Positions 1 to 13,019 of a stretch of DNA of 64,000 nt are shown here, piece after piece (the stretch's first letter is position 1; each line of letters opens with the position of its first letter). The notes beneath the pieces are model-generated. The model ran no database searches and was not told the origin of the DNA. It saw only the letters and a list, made by a program, of their open reading frames with translations. The stretch is from contig VXCM01001447.1 of the NCBI GenBank assembly GCA_014773175.1, positions 62,001 to 126,000 of the forward strand. The letters run 5' to 3'. The position numbers and the translations under genes are program-made. This DNA is from Lucifuga dentata (lineage: Eukaryota; Chordata; Actinopteri; Ophidiiformes; Bythitidae).

Positions 1-1436
1 TCAACCTTAAGTTTTGACACTTTGATAACATTAAACACAAACTCCTAGTGTATTACGCTATATAAAAAAAATTGGGAAAATTAACACAAAGCAGAACATA
101 TTGCTTTTAACTTAACTAACTTGTTTTCTGCAACACACTGTGTATATATATATACAGTGTGTGTGTATATATACATATATATATATTCCTCAATACAAAC
201 TCTTTCATGTTTACTCCAGAAAGAACTTCTGTTTTCAGTCTTGATGTTTGGTTTAATAGATTCATCATAAGGTTACAGCACTCCCACTCCCACTCCCACA
301 GAAGCCCAGGAGGATGCAAATCAGAATAAAAAGCACCCAGAGAGTGAAAACAAGCCAGGCTGCACAATCCTCCAAATTTGTTATTTTAATACCAAAAAAG
401 TATTTCATAAGATTTAACCTCCATTTGGGTTCTGATTGTTGCTAAAAATCAGCGTAGTTAGAGACAATCATTATTTCATTTCATTAAACCAAGTGGTTCA
501 TCAGAATGTTTAATGTTTTTGTGATCAATAATTCCCTGGAGGGGTTTTTTTTGTTTTGTTTTTTAAACAAAAAACAAAAAAAAAATCAGGAATTTTCTGG
601 AATGAAGTGTGAAAGAATTATCTAAAACTCTGTCATGAGCTGTGACTTCAGAGGGTTAAACAACAAACTCAGTCAAACTCATTATATTAGTTCTGGCTCT
701 TTTTTCTGTCAGATATTCTTACAAGTCTTTGTGGACTACAAATTGGTGCTATGGAGTTTAAATCCAAACTCAAAACCAAAAAAGATGGGTGAGCAATTCT
801 GATAACTGGATCAGCTGAGTTTAAATCCGCTACTACCCAGTTCCAGATGAAAGAGGAAATTCATTCATCTGAATCGGTTTCATCTCTACTAATGAATTAT
901 TGACATGGCCTGAACCCGAAAACATGAAAGAGCATCTAACGAGTAGCTCAGTTTATAATGTCAAAATGTTTTTAGAGTTAATGAAAAAATCACAGAAATG
1001 TCATTCAGGAAAGATCAGATTGTTACAAATATCAGGGCTTCACCTCATTTACGCTGATCAGGACGGAAAGATCATTTTGGAAAGTGTGTGTGTGTATGTA
1101 TAATATCAGAATGGCAGCCTGAGTTATTGTCCTCCAAGTGATGAATGGAAATTAAAGGTTGCAGCAGACAGGTTTGGGTTGTTAGACAGTGGCTGCCTGC
1201 TTGGTGAGATCTCTTATCTTTTTTATAAGTGCAGCAACAAATTATCACCAGCAGGCTCTGATTTTCTGCACGTGCCAATTATAGAGTTTCACCCAGAGTG
1301 TCAGGGCGATTAGCGTAGCAAGACCAAACTTCCAGGACAGGAAGACGAACAAATTTTAAACATCAGTCCATCCAAAACATCCATCTGTTTTTACAAGAAG
1401 ATATGGCTAACATAGCAGCATCAAATAAAATAGTTA
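1..1436. other. AT-rich intergenic DNA, no gene seen
   Basis: No coding region with recognisable protein similarity is visible. The stretch has a TA/TG microsatellite around 137-185 and scattered poly-A and poly-T runs. The short open frames here lack domains, splice context or codon bias that would support a gene. Confidence 0.6.
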
Positions 1437-1473
1437 TACACTACCGCTCAAAAGTTTAGAATCACTTGTTGTT

Positions 1474-2331
1474 TACTCGACTATAAGCTGATTTCCACTA
1501 TAAGCCGACCCGATTTTGACCTGCAAATTTAGCTTTTTACAGAAACCTGTATATAAGCCGACTTCCCAAAGTTGTTCCATCAATTTATTTGTTTAGCAAA
1601 TTACCTTTTTTTTCTGGGTATCCTCATAGTATTCCTGTGATTTTCTGAAAATAATCCATGTACGGTTTGTGGCTGTTTTAAAACTTCACCACTTTAACGG
1701 GGCTTCTCTTCGTGGCACACACCGGAATGACAACATCGCTTCTTGTTCTTTTCGTGGATTATTTATTTTCAAAATCAAAACGACAAAACATGAGGTGAGG
1801 TGAGGTAAATAACTACACCGCTGCCCCGTTCCTCCAGCTGAGCGTCTATAGATCCTCCGNAGGTGAGGTGAGGTAAATAACTACACCGCTGCCCCGTTCC
1901 TCCAGCTGAGCGTCTATAGATCCTCCGGTATGGATCATAGTGGATCATAGCGGCGCTTCACGGAGCCGGCTCTGATCAGTCAGCATATTAAAACTAATAA
2001 CTTATTTGATTTCACTTTTCCANCTTCACGGAGCCGGCTCTGATCAGTCAGCATATTAAAACTAATAACTTATTTGATTTCACTTTTCCAAAATTAAATA
2101 TTTTAAGCATTTGATAATTAACCAAGAAATGGCTCTTACATCGGTACCGGTAAACATGATATTTATTTCAGCAGCTAAGATATGATGTAACTATTTTCCA
2201 TGGGTAGTGGTAATTGGTATTTCCACACCTGGAAATTTCAATCTGATTTGAATTACTCGACTATAAGCCAACCCCCGATTTCCGTTGTGAAATATGGTGA
2301 AAAAAACTCAGCTTATAGTCGAGTATATATG
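1474..2331. mobile_element. nested element with TACTCGACTATAAGC ends
   Basis: TACTCGACTATAAGC occurs at 1474-1488 and again at 2254-2268. Its exact reverse complement GCTTATAGTCGAGTA lies at 2311-2325. This gives long-range inverted ends plus a local palindrome of about 70 bp at the right end. No transposase frame is visible. It sits just inside the left end of the Tc1-like element at 1437, so it probably inserted later. The superfamily is not assigned. Confidence 0.5.
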
Positions 2332-2342
2332 GTAAGTAATTC

Positions 2343-2391
2343 TTACTGTGAGAAATGTATTAAGCATAATCAATAAGCTACGCACTGCAAA
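2343..2391 (+). repeat. 49-bp perfect direct repeat, copy 1
   Basis: A 49-bp block (starts TTACTGTGAGAAATG, ends CACTGCAAA) is repeated without mismatch at 2930-2978. No N separates the copies, so this differs from the assembly duplications elsewhere. The right inverted terminus of the Tc1-like element lies between them. Confidence 0.9.
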
Positions 2392-2427
2392 TAATAATTC
2401 AATTATTATTATTGAATTATTTTATTC

Positions 2428-2464
<37 letters not shown>

Positions 2465-2929
2465 TAAAACAAACACCAAAATGTATTTTAAGATGTTTTA
2501 TTTAATATTTCAAATATTTGGGGGGGNAGTTTTTAAATGATAAATAACACTATTTTAGTGATTTATCATCAAAGTATCCACTGTAAGATTTAATCTCTAC
2601 TTTGCAAATATGAAGCATTAGTTTCTAGAGCATCAGGGAATAATCTAGAATTTCCTAATAATCTCTGGAACCACAAATTTGGAATCATCTACAACTCATG
2701 TAATGATTCTGGACAATTTGTAAGATGTTTCCATTTTTTACAGCTTTTGCAAATTATTTTGCAAATTAACCTATGTAGGTGCATAATACTAACAGTCATA
2801 GTAGAATCATTTTATACATACATGAAACAAAACTAGTTTTACATGACTGGAAATATTGATTCTATGTGAAAATCTAGTGATTCCAAACTTTTGAGCAGTA
2901 GTGTACACACACAGCCCAATTTATTGAGA

Positions 2930-2978
2930 TTACTGTGAGAAATGTATTAAGCATAATCAATAAGCTACGCACTGCAAA
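2930..2978 (+). repeat. 49-bp perfect direct repeat, copy 2
   Basis: Second copy of the block at 2343-2391. It starts about 25 bp outside the right terminus of the Tc1-like element. This suggests that target sequence was duplicated during insertion or rearrangement. Confidence 0.9.
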
Positions 2979-3301
2979 CAATTAGTGATATCCAGCTATT
3001 AAGCTTTAGAGCTGCAATAGGTAACTTTTTAAAAAACACGTTGTTATTGAATTTTTTTAAACTTTCATTAAATTAAGGCAGGTATGTATTAAGTGGTCTG
3101 TGAAAAAAAATCAGACCTCTGTAGCTCCTCCTATTAGAGTAAATCTGATATGAAGAAAACCTTCGGCCCGAATTTTTCCACCAATCAGCACAAAGAAGTT
3201 CCTCAGCGTGCAGCCAATCACATCTCATTTGCATTCCATGCATGTGCTCTTCAGCGGCCACGACTAGTTCACCTCTCAGAGCAATTCACAAGCAGCTATG
3301 T

Positions 3302-3428
3302 AATGGCAAAACCTCCAGAGTTTACGCTACAAAAAAGGAAGATTGAAGAGGAAAACTTAGCTAGGAGGAGAGAATTAGATCGAGCCAGGAAAAGAAGTCA
3401 GAATAATGTTGGAGCTGCTGTCCACTGA
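3302..3428 (+). pseudogene. transposon-derived basic ORF fragment
   Basis: An ATG at 3302 opens a frame of about 41 codons whose middle is very basic and helical (KRKIEEENLARRRELDRA), then ARKRSQNNVG, then a stop at 3426. The frame extends upstream without a stop to 3150. Two CCAAT-box-like ATTGG/CCAAT sequences precede it at about 3180 and 3214. The pattern, a basic helix followed by R..NVG, resembles the N-terminal exon of transposon-derived proteins I know from teleost genomes. This is a family-level impression without alignment. A hAT element starts 48 bp downstream. The product is unlikely to be functional. Confidence 0.3.
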
Positions 3429-3475
3429 TGACTAGACCTAAAAACATCGGAAGGCTGGAAAAGTGATGCTAAGCT

Positions 3476-4183
3476 CAGGGCTGGCCCTAGCCTTTCTGGG
3501 GCCCTAGGCAAATTATTTCCTGCCTGCCCCCCCNCCCCCCCCCCCCCCCCCCCCCCCCCCCCCCATCCAGGGGCACGAAAGATGAATGCTGTCAAGCTAA
3601 ATTAAAATAAATAAATAAATAAATAGTAAAACACGAATATCTGTGGATTACTAAATATTATTTGTCATTTTTAATCTTATTTCACTCTCCTCAACAGCCA
3701 AAATTAAAATGCAAATTAAACACGTTTCAAACTTTTGTAGTAATTTCTAATAATGTATAAAAGGGGCGTGGCTACCCCTTACCTCCCACTCTACAGTATT
3801 AATCTTACATCCCACAATTCCCCCAACCCACTCCATAAACATCTCTATGAGCCTCATCTTAACTAAAATGTAATGTCAAACCATAATATGCATAAATTCT
3901 ATGTTATATTAGTTCTGTGCTGAATAAAGGTGCATTTTATAAACACACCTTTAGTGAGTTGTCTAAGTACATTGAGCTCTACTGTATATATACTGTTCCC
4001 GCTTCTATCAGGTAAGGTATAGCTCACAAAGTTAGCACATAGATTTAGTTACATCTCTGCAGCTTCTGAACTTATTCACTTTAATGAAAGTTCACTGTAG
4101 TTTCACTCTTGGCGAGGGAGCTGCCTAGCAGCCGCAGGGCCCTAGGCAACTGCCTAGTTCGCCTATGCCACAGGCCGGCCCTG
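3476..4183. mobile_element. hAT-type non-autonomous transposon with perfect 8-bp TSD
   Basis: The left end starts CAGGGCTGGCCCTAG and the right end finishes GGCCGGCCCTG; these are imperfect inverted repeats. The element is flanked on both sides by GCTAAGCT (3468-3475 and 4184-4191), an exact 8-bp target duplication diagnostic of the hAT superfamily. The subterminal regions both carry GCCCTAGGCAA-like sequence. No transposase frame is present in 708 bp. A poly-C run with one N (3534) sits near the left end. Confidence 0.85.
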
Positions 4184-4191
4184 GCTAAGCT

Positions 4192-5744
4192 AGCAATATT
4201 TCTGCTAGACATGTATGTACTTTATCTTAATTTGCAATTTAAAAAAAAAAAAAAATTCTCTGTATGAAGAAGTGATGCTATTGAAATTGCCACAGTTATT
4301 AGGTGCACATTAGGTTTGTGTTTCTCCCGCTACATCATTCATTTGCATCAGCTCAATCGCAATGTGTTTAGACAGCGTCACTGTATTTACAATTTATTGC
4401 ATGTGTTACATGAGCAAAACAAGAGAAACAGGCTTTATTGTGCAGTCATCAAGGCTAAGGCTAGCTTTGTTAGCCTTCACAGCCTTTTGCAAAATATTAC
4501 ACTTTGTGGCTGTGCTTTCACTGAGAAATTAATGGTTGCAAACGGGTTTTAGGACATAATCATCGATGCACAAACAGCTTTGGTATCCTGTTTTGTTTTA
4601 AATATATAAACATGGGGTACAAATGATTAACTGACCTTGCTTTCCTCCATAGCATTGGGCAGATGGAGATGAGGACACAGAAGACATGTCATCCTCAGAG
4701 GAGGAGGAAGCATGGAGTACAGTGATGATGATTGATGTGTCTAATTTAAAACATTTACATTAGTTCTTTCTGTAGCTAACTGGCCAAATGTAGTGATCAT
4801 GATGGTACATTCAACATGGAGTTTGATAGCAGGAAAAAACATAAACTGCAGACTTCAGATTTTCATGTCAGTCCCTTGGCATAAAAGAGCAAAAGCTTCT
4901 TTTGTCTTCTGAAGCATCCAAGGCAGGTAGAGAAGAAAAGAAGGCAAAGAAGGTACCACGGAAAACTAAATCACAACAAAGCTGCAAAGCTTCAAGTCTC
5001 AATGCACACCAAGTCTCCAGAAGTAATTTTTTATTTAGACATCGGATAAAAGAGCTTTGCAGAGTGAACATTTTGCATGCAGCCTTTTCAGATTACATTT
5101 GAAAAAATGGTGAGGAACCTGAAGAAACTGGATGCCAGCTGAATTGTTCACCTCATAAAACTCTTATCTCATGTCTAAGTATAATGTAAACTATAACAGA
5201 AACATGGTTTTATCCTCCTGTAATGTTTCATTGTTTTAATGTCTTTTTAATTTGTATTGTGCGTTTCCCCACCTACTGCTTCTATTGAACACCCAGCCAT
5301 TTGAGGAGAGGGAATCTCCTGTGGTTTCTTCCATTTTTTTCCCCTTATAATAAGGTTTTTTATTTAGGGAGTTTTTCCCCTCATCTTCATAGAGAGCTTG
5401 GGTTGGGTTGGGAACCATTAATATGTGGGCCTGTAAAGCCCTTTGAACCATTGTAGGTAATATTGGGCAAATTAACTTGACTTGACTATATGTAATCTTA
5501 CTGAAAAACAAATAGCTTTAAATTGAGCATAAAAATAGAAGTAACATAAAAATAAAACATGTAATTAGTCAAGGTGCCCTTAAGCAAGGCAGGGAACCCC
5601 TCAACTGCTCCAGTTCATTAGCCAACAGCTGGAGACTGAGGTTTTATAATCAGCATCCTGCTGTGAATTCATTTAACTATGACTGAGTCTAGAGAACAAA
5701 CGCTAAATCAACTTTCCCTGGAGGAAAAAAGAAGATAAGATAAA
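4192..5744. other. decayed repeat-rich DNA with a LINE/SINE-like 3' tail
   Basis: Sequence up to about 4200 continues the target into which the hAT element inserted. Around 5431-5490 the string GGCCTGTAAAGCCCTTTGAA, followed by TTGACTTGACT, resembles the 3' tail of a teleost retroposon. At about 5571-5612 CAAGGTGCCCTTAAGCAAGG followed by AACCCCTCAACTGCTCC resembles the body of a fish tRNA-type SINE. The open frames at 4902-5102 are lysine-rich and low complexity, without a recognisable domain. No gene is supported. Confidence 0.4.
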
Positions 5745-5810
5745 ATAAAATTTTATTGATCCCTGAGGGGAAAGTGAGTCACTGCAAACAGTGATACGAG
5801 AGACATCGGC
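5745..5810 (+). repeat. LINE-like 3' end remnant
   Basis: The string TTTTATTGATCCCTGAGGGG followed by AAAGTGAGTCACTGCAAACA matches a motif I recognise from 3' ends of fish retrotransposons (TTTATTGATCCC...GGGGAAA). The clade is not assigned from such a short piece. Confidence 0.4.
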
Positions 5811-8800
5811 GCAGAAAAAAGATCTGAAGATACCAAGGAACGAAAACAAATAGGCCATAAATAAAATGCAATAACATAACCAAGATATTAAAGATCAAAC
5901 TACTGACTGAAGGTGAATAACTCAGTGTAATCTCATAATCTCATGTCACAGACAGTAAATGGAACACAGACGGTGCGGATTCATATGAGGAGATGGCAGA
6001 TAGGATGTAGAGCTGATAACAGAGGAAGAGGGAGTATTACTTCCTTTTTCCTTCCAGGATTATGACTCAGGCTTTCCTGAAATTAGTCAAAAGAACACAT
6101 AAACTGTGTCCTAGCTCAGGTTCTGGTCCTTCTTCTCCCAGAAAATGCTGCCGACTCGCCTGGACCTGCATGTCTCCCCACAACGAGACTGTCAAGACTG
6201 ATGGTTCATTCAGGTTCATTCAGACCCTCTAAAGTTTAGTCATTTTTATACTTCTCTTTGATTTTGACTCTGTTTGCCACCTAAAAAGCTACACTGTAAA
6301 AACAAAACAAAACAAAACAAACAAAAACAAAAAAACTTTGCAAGAAAGGATGAAAAATTTTGGCTTGTGAAATTCTTGACATTTCTGCCAAACCTGCAAG
6401 CAAATTCAGCCTCGAAAACAGCAGAATACTTCCCTTCTTGTTTATCGAGCAAGTGTGAAGGCTCAGTCAAAATGTATCACGACAGTCAAGTGTGGAAGAA
6501 TTTTCTGAAATCATATATATATATTTTATTTTGATTCTTTTTTTTTAGACTTTTTAAAAATATTTTAAGTAATTTTCTACAAATGCAATGACTAAACCTA
6601 AAAAAAATCTTAATTTTAAACAATTATTTCTAGATTGTTCCCGCTAGAGATCTTTATTTTTGATTTCTAAGACATCTACTGGAGTTATGAATTTTCTAAA
6701 ACTGAAATGAAATAACACGATCTGTGACCTCAGGTGATTAGAGAAAATAAGAATGTCATAGATAAAATGACTTTAATGAAATCGAGATTTTTGAAGCTCA
6801 TGTGCAGGTACAAATCTGATCGTGTTACTTTAAGAATTTAAAGATTGAAGCCAACAGCGTCTCAGTCACAGACCTTCCTCTCATGTCTTAACTGCAGACC
6901 CACATGGTTTTAGCCTGTGCATGGAGAATCCAGCTCTGCCTCCCTCCTGCGCTGCATTGCTTTAAATCCCTGTCGACTCTGGGTTCTTGTGCTGCGTGGG
7001 TTTTAGTGTTGTATAAGCTTTTTTTCTGCTGCTGAATGGAGGCTCAGAAACACCTCTGCTCTCTGACATCATACATCCCTTCAATTTTCCTTGGCCGCAA
7101 AAGACACTTAGCGTTACATAATCTCTCCCTTTGACACAAGAAGCCTGAGGATATTTTTTTTCTTATGCTTCATCTCTGAAGTAAATCGCAAAAATGAGAC
7201 TGCAAGCTTTCCAGAATAAATATTGACAAAAAATGAGAGTCAATTGCAGCAACAGCTGGTACGTCCTGTGTTCTTTATTTCCAGTGTCAGGTTTGTTAAA
7301 TAGATCTTGTTCGAGCACTGACAGGGTTACGGGTTTGATTCCCTTTGCACTTAAGATTGTTTTCAGACCTACAGTCCATTTACTCTGGTAAAGGGACAGA
7401 AATCTGCATTTACTATTTGCTGTGGGGGGTTTTTTCACGCAGGAAAATCTCCAATGAACCAAATTATAGCAGCAAAAGTCATGTGAGAAGAGTCGCGATA
7501 TACCATAATCGTGACATTAAAAAAATGAAATATTGATATTGTGTAAATAATCCAGCGCCTCTTAAATAACTTCCGTTTCTTTCCGTTCTCACTTTGTCTC
7601 CCTGTGTGTCTCTCTGTGTGTGTGTGCCCCACACACACAGTATTATAATTTATTTATTTATTTATTTTTTAGATTTTTTTATAGATATCGCAATAATATC
7701 GTTATTGTGAATTATTTTGGCTACAATAATCATGGAGTAAAAATCTGATATTGTGACAGCCCTAATCTGAAGATGTGTTAGGTAAGATTGACACATTACA
7801 ATCCTTTCACAGCATCTGATTCTATGTCTAATCAAAGGTGTAGTTTAACTGTGGTAAAGTTGGTTTACATTAGGCACATTTAATGGTTCTAAGTAGGGGG
7901 ATATCTGATGAGCGTCTAATGTGAAACAAACTTTGCTGCAGTTGTTAAGCATTAACCACACACAACCCTCACCAGTTCTATATCAATAGATCAATAGATT
8001 GCCTTGTAGTTGTTTCAGATGGCAGGTCATGTTCAGATCACAAATGAATCGCTCCATGGTTTGATTGGAATCAGACCAAGACGACTCCATCTAGGTCTGA
8101 CTGTTTTGGTGCGGATCTAAGTTCAGTTGCTGTGTGTTCACACATGCCCAAATGAACCGAACTTAAGAGGGAAATGCTCCAGGGTTCAAAACAAACACTC
8201 AAAGCTAGTGTGAGATATTCATTTATATAGAGGGTATGCATCATTTGTTCTTGGGTGCAATCATTTTCTAAAACTGCAATGACTGTTGCAGTGTGGATAC
8301 CATGGAAACCAAAATGTAGGAAAGTCTGAAGGTCTTGTTTTCAGTTGATTCCATTTTATTGCTTTCATATTCAAGAGTAATAACATTTCTTCTACACTTG
8401 ATAATCATGTAGTCCATTTTTTTTCCTTCACATTATAACAAGGAGGCATTTTGCTATTTTCAACTCCATGTTTGTTGTATACAGGATTTGCAGAAATATC
8501 AGATGTTTCACAAGCAAAATCTGTCATCCTGTCAGGTAAAGGATTTTTTTATATACTTCATACAAGAAAATGCCACTAGTTTAGAAAATATTTTTCTTGT
8601 TTCTGTGGAGAATTTCTTACAACAATTTCCTACAGTGTACAACAATCCCAAAACATCTATAGCACAAACTCAAAAATTATTGTTTCCCATCTTCTGAGGA
8701 GATGTTTATTGGTTTACTATGATATTGCCATATCATAGTAATATACCATAATATATATCATGTTGCCATAATATGAAATCATATCGACATATGATTCTCT

Positions 8801-9187
8801 CTCCGGTGCATCACCCTGCTGAGGAAGATGATCCTACATGATGCTGCAGCTGGTGTTTTCCCTTTCTGATCACGTTCTGCTGGTCAGGCTCACCTTTGAA
8901 GCTCAGCGATGAGGCAGGGAGAGACTGACGGATACACAGGCATAGCATTTTCTGCTTCACACTCCAGTCCACCTGAGTGTGTGTATTGTGTCTGAGTGTG
9001 TGTATACACTTCAGAAATATTTGCATTTGTGGGTACATAGCCATGTTTTTGTATATCAGGGCTTCTGTGAGCACTTGCCCGTGACCATGCAGTAAAGAAA
9101 AATGACTCCTTCTGCCAGTAAGCAGCTCAATTTGTGGTTTATTGTGGTCGTATTCAGATAGTGAAGCATACAACATTCAAAAAGCAT
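5811..9187. other. intergenic DNA, no gene seen
   Basis: No exon or RNA gene could be supported. The part around 7675-7770 is rich in ATATCG/CGATAT-like words and ends TATTGTGACAGCCCTAA. That is the usual look of the end of a hAT-type repeat in fish, but the partner end is not clear. A TATTGCCATATCATAG palindromic AT-rich patch lies at 8722-8795. Confidence 0.5.
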
Positions 9188-9757
9188 TTAAAGGACCATA
9201 CCAGTGATTGTGCATGTTTGAGCCCAATATATATGTAGACGTTGTGTTACTGACAATCATNCACCCCAAAATAACAAACCTTTAGCGATAAACTCAGGAT
9301 TCTTTTCCTATTTTCCAGACTGTTATTGGTTTCAGTTCATTCCAGTACCAGTACACTATCAAAAATGAACTTGTAGAGACTTCAAACATGCTTGAGATAA
9401 GTAATCCATCCTAGCAAACAAGATGACTATTAGGTTTTTTTGCCAGAGTAATTTTATTTAACCGATCCAACGCAGAGCTGCATGGAAGACGATGTATTTC
9501 TACAGTATTCCTAAGGCAATATAGTCCCAGGAGAAAACAGGTTTAACGAGAAATTAAAATTACCGTGCCTTCGACAATCATGCAAAAGTGTTAGAAGGTA
9601 AGACACTGAATTTGAAGGTGGGTGTATCCCCTGAACATTTGATTTTGATGACTGAAAAATCAGAGGATTTGAAAAAAAACAAAACAAAACAGGAAACTAA
9701 AATATCGTTTTACCTTTTGGAAATTGTCAGTAACGAAACATGTATGCATAAATACAT
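9188..9757 (+). mobile_element. TTAA element copy 1 (right end lost)
   Basis: The left end TTAAAGGACCATACCAG at 9188, followed by TGCATGTTTGAGCCCAATAT, matches five other copies in the window. Internal landmarks follow in the same order: ACTTGTAGAGACTT, AACCGATCCAACGCAGAGCTGC, ATATAGTCCCAGGAGAAAAC and GAAATTGTCAGTAACG. After about 9757 the similarity stops, so the right terminus is missing. An N at 9261 lies in the left part without a flanking duplication. The open frame at 9588-9857 is only repeat sequence. Confidence 0.75.
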
Positions 9758-12704
9758 AATGTTAATGTTTTATAATGATATGGTGTTTTACTTTTATTTC
9801 TTTCATGTAATTAGAGAGGGCTTAAATTTGGACTTAGTTTTTATTCATGATTTATGATATGCACACCTATGCAGAATGGGTAATTATTGATGCAAAGGTT
9901 TTATGGACATGCTGCATCCATCATTGTGTATCATGATAAATCTAATGTGCTACACATGACTGGAGACCCATTACTAATCCAGACAGGATTTCCTGTTTAA
10001 CACACTGGAATATGAATGAGCTACCAAAGAGTAGCTCATTTAGTAATGTGTAGTAATGTGATAACCAAACTCAAAAGTGTAGCCATTTCTGGCATATCTT
10101 AGAAATGTTATTAAAGTGCATTCTGGATATTGACATTCAAAACAGCTCTTCTTTGAATTATTGAAGGGTTTATTTTTTAGCTCTAATAGTCATATGAAGG
10201 TCCTGAAAGATACCAAAGCCATTAGTATAGCTCACAAGCACTATTAAGGCAGTATTTATATTATGAGTCAAAGGTGAGACTTAAAATGCATAGATGAGAA
10301 AAATCCACCATAAGCAGACTGCGACCTTTGCAAATACATTATTTCATCTCTTTCAATTCATTTTTTGACAGCCAGGCCTATTCATATAGAGAGAGAAAAA
10401 AATGCCATTTCTCTTTTGAAAAAGCAAACATAATATGGAGAGGTGCTGCAGGACAGATGAGGAATGAGCGGTGACATTTCAGCCTTCTTGTTCCATCTCT
10501 GCAGGCACCCCCAAAGAACTCAAGAGATTGGAACGATCCGATATTTGAAGAGACCACAACCATCCTGTCTCTTTACATTTTAACTGCCACAGGGCATCAT
10601 GACAATCCAAAAATCTATTTTTTCTGCTCAAAACCTTCTGGAATATGCTGCAACCAAAAAATGAAGCACTGCCTCAGTCAGAAAAGTATAAAATATCAAG
10701 GACCTGGCTGTAGAAATTCTTGCTTTTGGAGGCTGAATGGACAGCTGACATGTGTGTTATCACTTTGTAAAAACAAATCTGGTGTTTCCAGAAGGGAAGC
10801 TGGGATTTTAAAATTCTCCTGCAGTGTAATGGTCTTTATTTTGCTCTTTATTTAAGAGAAAGAGAGAGAGAAAAAGAAATGCAAAACTTTATCTTATTAA
10901 GTCATATTTAAGTCATTTTCTGTTATTGAGTTCTAAAAGTCTAATTCTCTCAAATAAAATGACAGAATCTACCAGATAAATTATTATTTCAACTTTTTTC
11001 AAACATATCAACTTGTTTGGGGATATTTCTAAAACTGAGAGTCAGTATCTTCAAACTTGAAGGGGGTAATAATACAGATCACTGTGCTAGAATCAAGCGA
11101 AATTATGCTTAAACAGCTTGCTTTATATTGGAAGCAAGCTAAAATAAAATCTGACAGTTTTTTTTTTTTAATAAAATATGATTTTTAGAACTCAGTAATA
11201 GANTAAAATAAAATCTGACAGTTTTTTTTTTTTAATAAAATATGATTTTTAGAACTCAGTAATAGACAAAGACCTTGATGCGATGTTGATTTTTCAGTGT
11301 ATACACCTTAGCTTGGGTGTATCTGTGTCCTGAAATGGATTTGTGTCTTTGAGTGTTTAGAACCCATCATCTGTCATTGTTCCACTCCAGCAGAATATCT
11401 TAATTAACCCTCCATGGATGAATTTATTCTGTTATTGGATTCTCTCTTCCTGTGAGTATTCCACGTGTGCCCTTGTGCTTCACGCTTCGTTACAACTTGG
11501 TTTCTTAATATTTTTCCATAGTGGGGTTTTTAGGGGAACACGACGCAAAGGTTACCCTTAACAAAAGATGGGGGGGAAATGTTCCCCAGTATGCTGTTGT
11601 GTTCCCCTCAGGACCACGTCAGCTTCAGCAGGGACTGACGGAAGATGGATTTACTTATTATCATGACTGTGCATTCCAAAGCAAGATGTGGAGAATCAAT
11701 AAGTCCCCTGGTGAAGGGTGTGAGGTCCATACAAATGCACGGTCAAAGCCAGTTACAAATGAGGCAGGCAGCCCAGTAAAATAAGCAGAGAGGGCTTGAG
11801 CATGCCTCCTTTCTGCTGTATAAATTATTAGATAGTTACTAGAAAAATTGCTGTGTTAATTAACTGCAAATAACCTCCCTTTGTCTTTTATGTTTTGCAT
11901 AATAACCTCATTTCAACCTGCCTGTGTGAGCCCTGCAGAACGGGTTTCTGAGCACAATTAGGTTTTAATTGTAAACCACATAAAGTCAGAGTCTTTTGTG
12001 GCTTTGCACGGAGGATTTCACTGTATCACAGCAAAATGGTTTTTCTAAAGGAAGACTCATTTTGAATTTTTGCGACTGATGTCAGCAAGTAAAAGCAATG
12101 CTGCGAAAAAGATTTCCATCAGAAAAAATGCTAGTGCAGTGAGACGAATTCAGCTTGGCTCAATACAAATCATCTTGTTGGACTTTTGTAAAGGTGAGTC
12201 CCAGTATCTTGAAATAAGACAGAATAAGGTAGATCACTACACAAAATCAGCAAAAGTGACTCTGGATTCTGAATATTTTCTGAAACAAATTTATTTGTCT
12301 TGGGAAACTTGTTGAAGTAATCTCACTTAGAGACAGAACTTTTCATTTCTTTAAAGAGAATAAAAATATTTTGGAGTCAATTATCGACAAAAATGACTTG
12401 ATAAGATGGAGATTTTTGCATTAAACATGTCACTCTTTCCATCAACTGTGAGGCTGCTTGACGATTCTGACAAAAACAAAATATTGTGGATGTGTTGGGC
12501 AGCTTCTAGTTGGAAATGTCTCCATATTGTACCTGTAATATTGTATAAAATGGTGCATCATAACAACTTGATCTTATCAAACTTGAGAACAGGTAAATAT
12601 ATGGAACAGTTCAAACAGTATGTTTTTAGGTTCTATAAGGAAGCTTTAGATCTAAATTGCACTGAACAAATCCAGCCCTCACATGCATCTAAATCTTGAA
12701 AGTG

Positions 12705-12720
12705 ATAATGATGATGATGG

Positions 12721-12750
<30 letters not shown>
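12705..12750 (+). repeat. GAT trinucleotide microsatellite
   Basis: Interrupted (GAT)n tract of about 15 units, between ordinary AT-rich sequence. Confidence 0.9.
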
Positions 12751-12751
<1 letters not shown>

Positions 12752-12986
12752 AAAGCTGTGATTTGTTTGCATCTCCAAATATAATAATCTCAAACAGACA
12801 CACAAACCTTCGAAGCTACTTCGGTAGCTTTAATTTTTGATAGACTAGGTCATAACAGCGTCTTTCCTTGTAGACCCCATACGTGCTTTTACAAGAGTGA
12901 TCCAAGCTGTTCTCGTTTCTTCAGCAGCTGAGTATTTGCTGATATTTTAGGCCTCAAAGCTCAAATTGGATCTCAACCTTGTCTGG

Positions 12987-13019
<33 letters not shown>

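Larger units (their letters stand above)
1437..2905. mobile_element. Tc1/mariner-like element interrupted by another element
   Basis: The left end starts TACACTACCGCTCAAAAG at 1437. The right end (about 2877-2905) is its inverted, near-identical copy, ending CTTTTGAGCAGTAGTGTA. The inverted repeats are about 29 bp and begin with TA, as expected of Tc1/mariner insertions. The ends belong to a terminal-repeat type I recognise as common in fish Tc1-like elements. No transposase frame is visible, so this is a non-autonomous copy. A second inverted-repeat element occupies 1474-2331. The sequence also contains two assembly duplications around N at 1860 and 2023. Confidence 0.65.

Noticed and set aside
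3398..3595. Minus-strand frame with a poly-Gly stretch
   Set aside because: It is a read-through of the poly-C run at the hAT element end, with an N inside.
11521..11784. 87-codon open frame
   Set aside because: No recognisable protein similarity or exon signals; this length is expected by chance in 64 kb.
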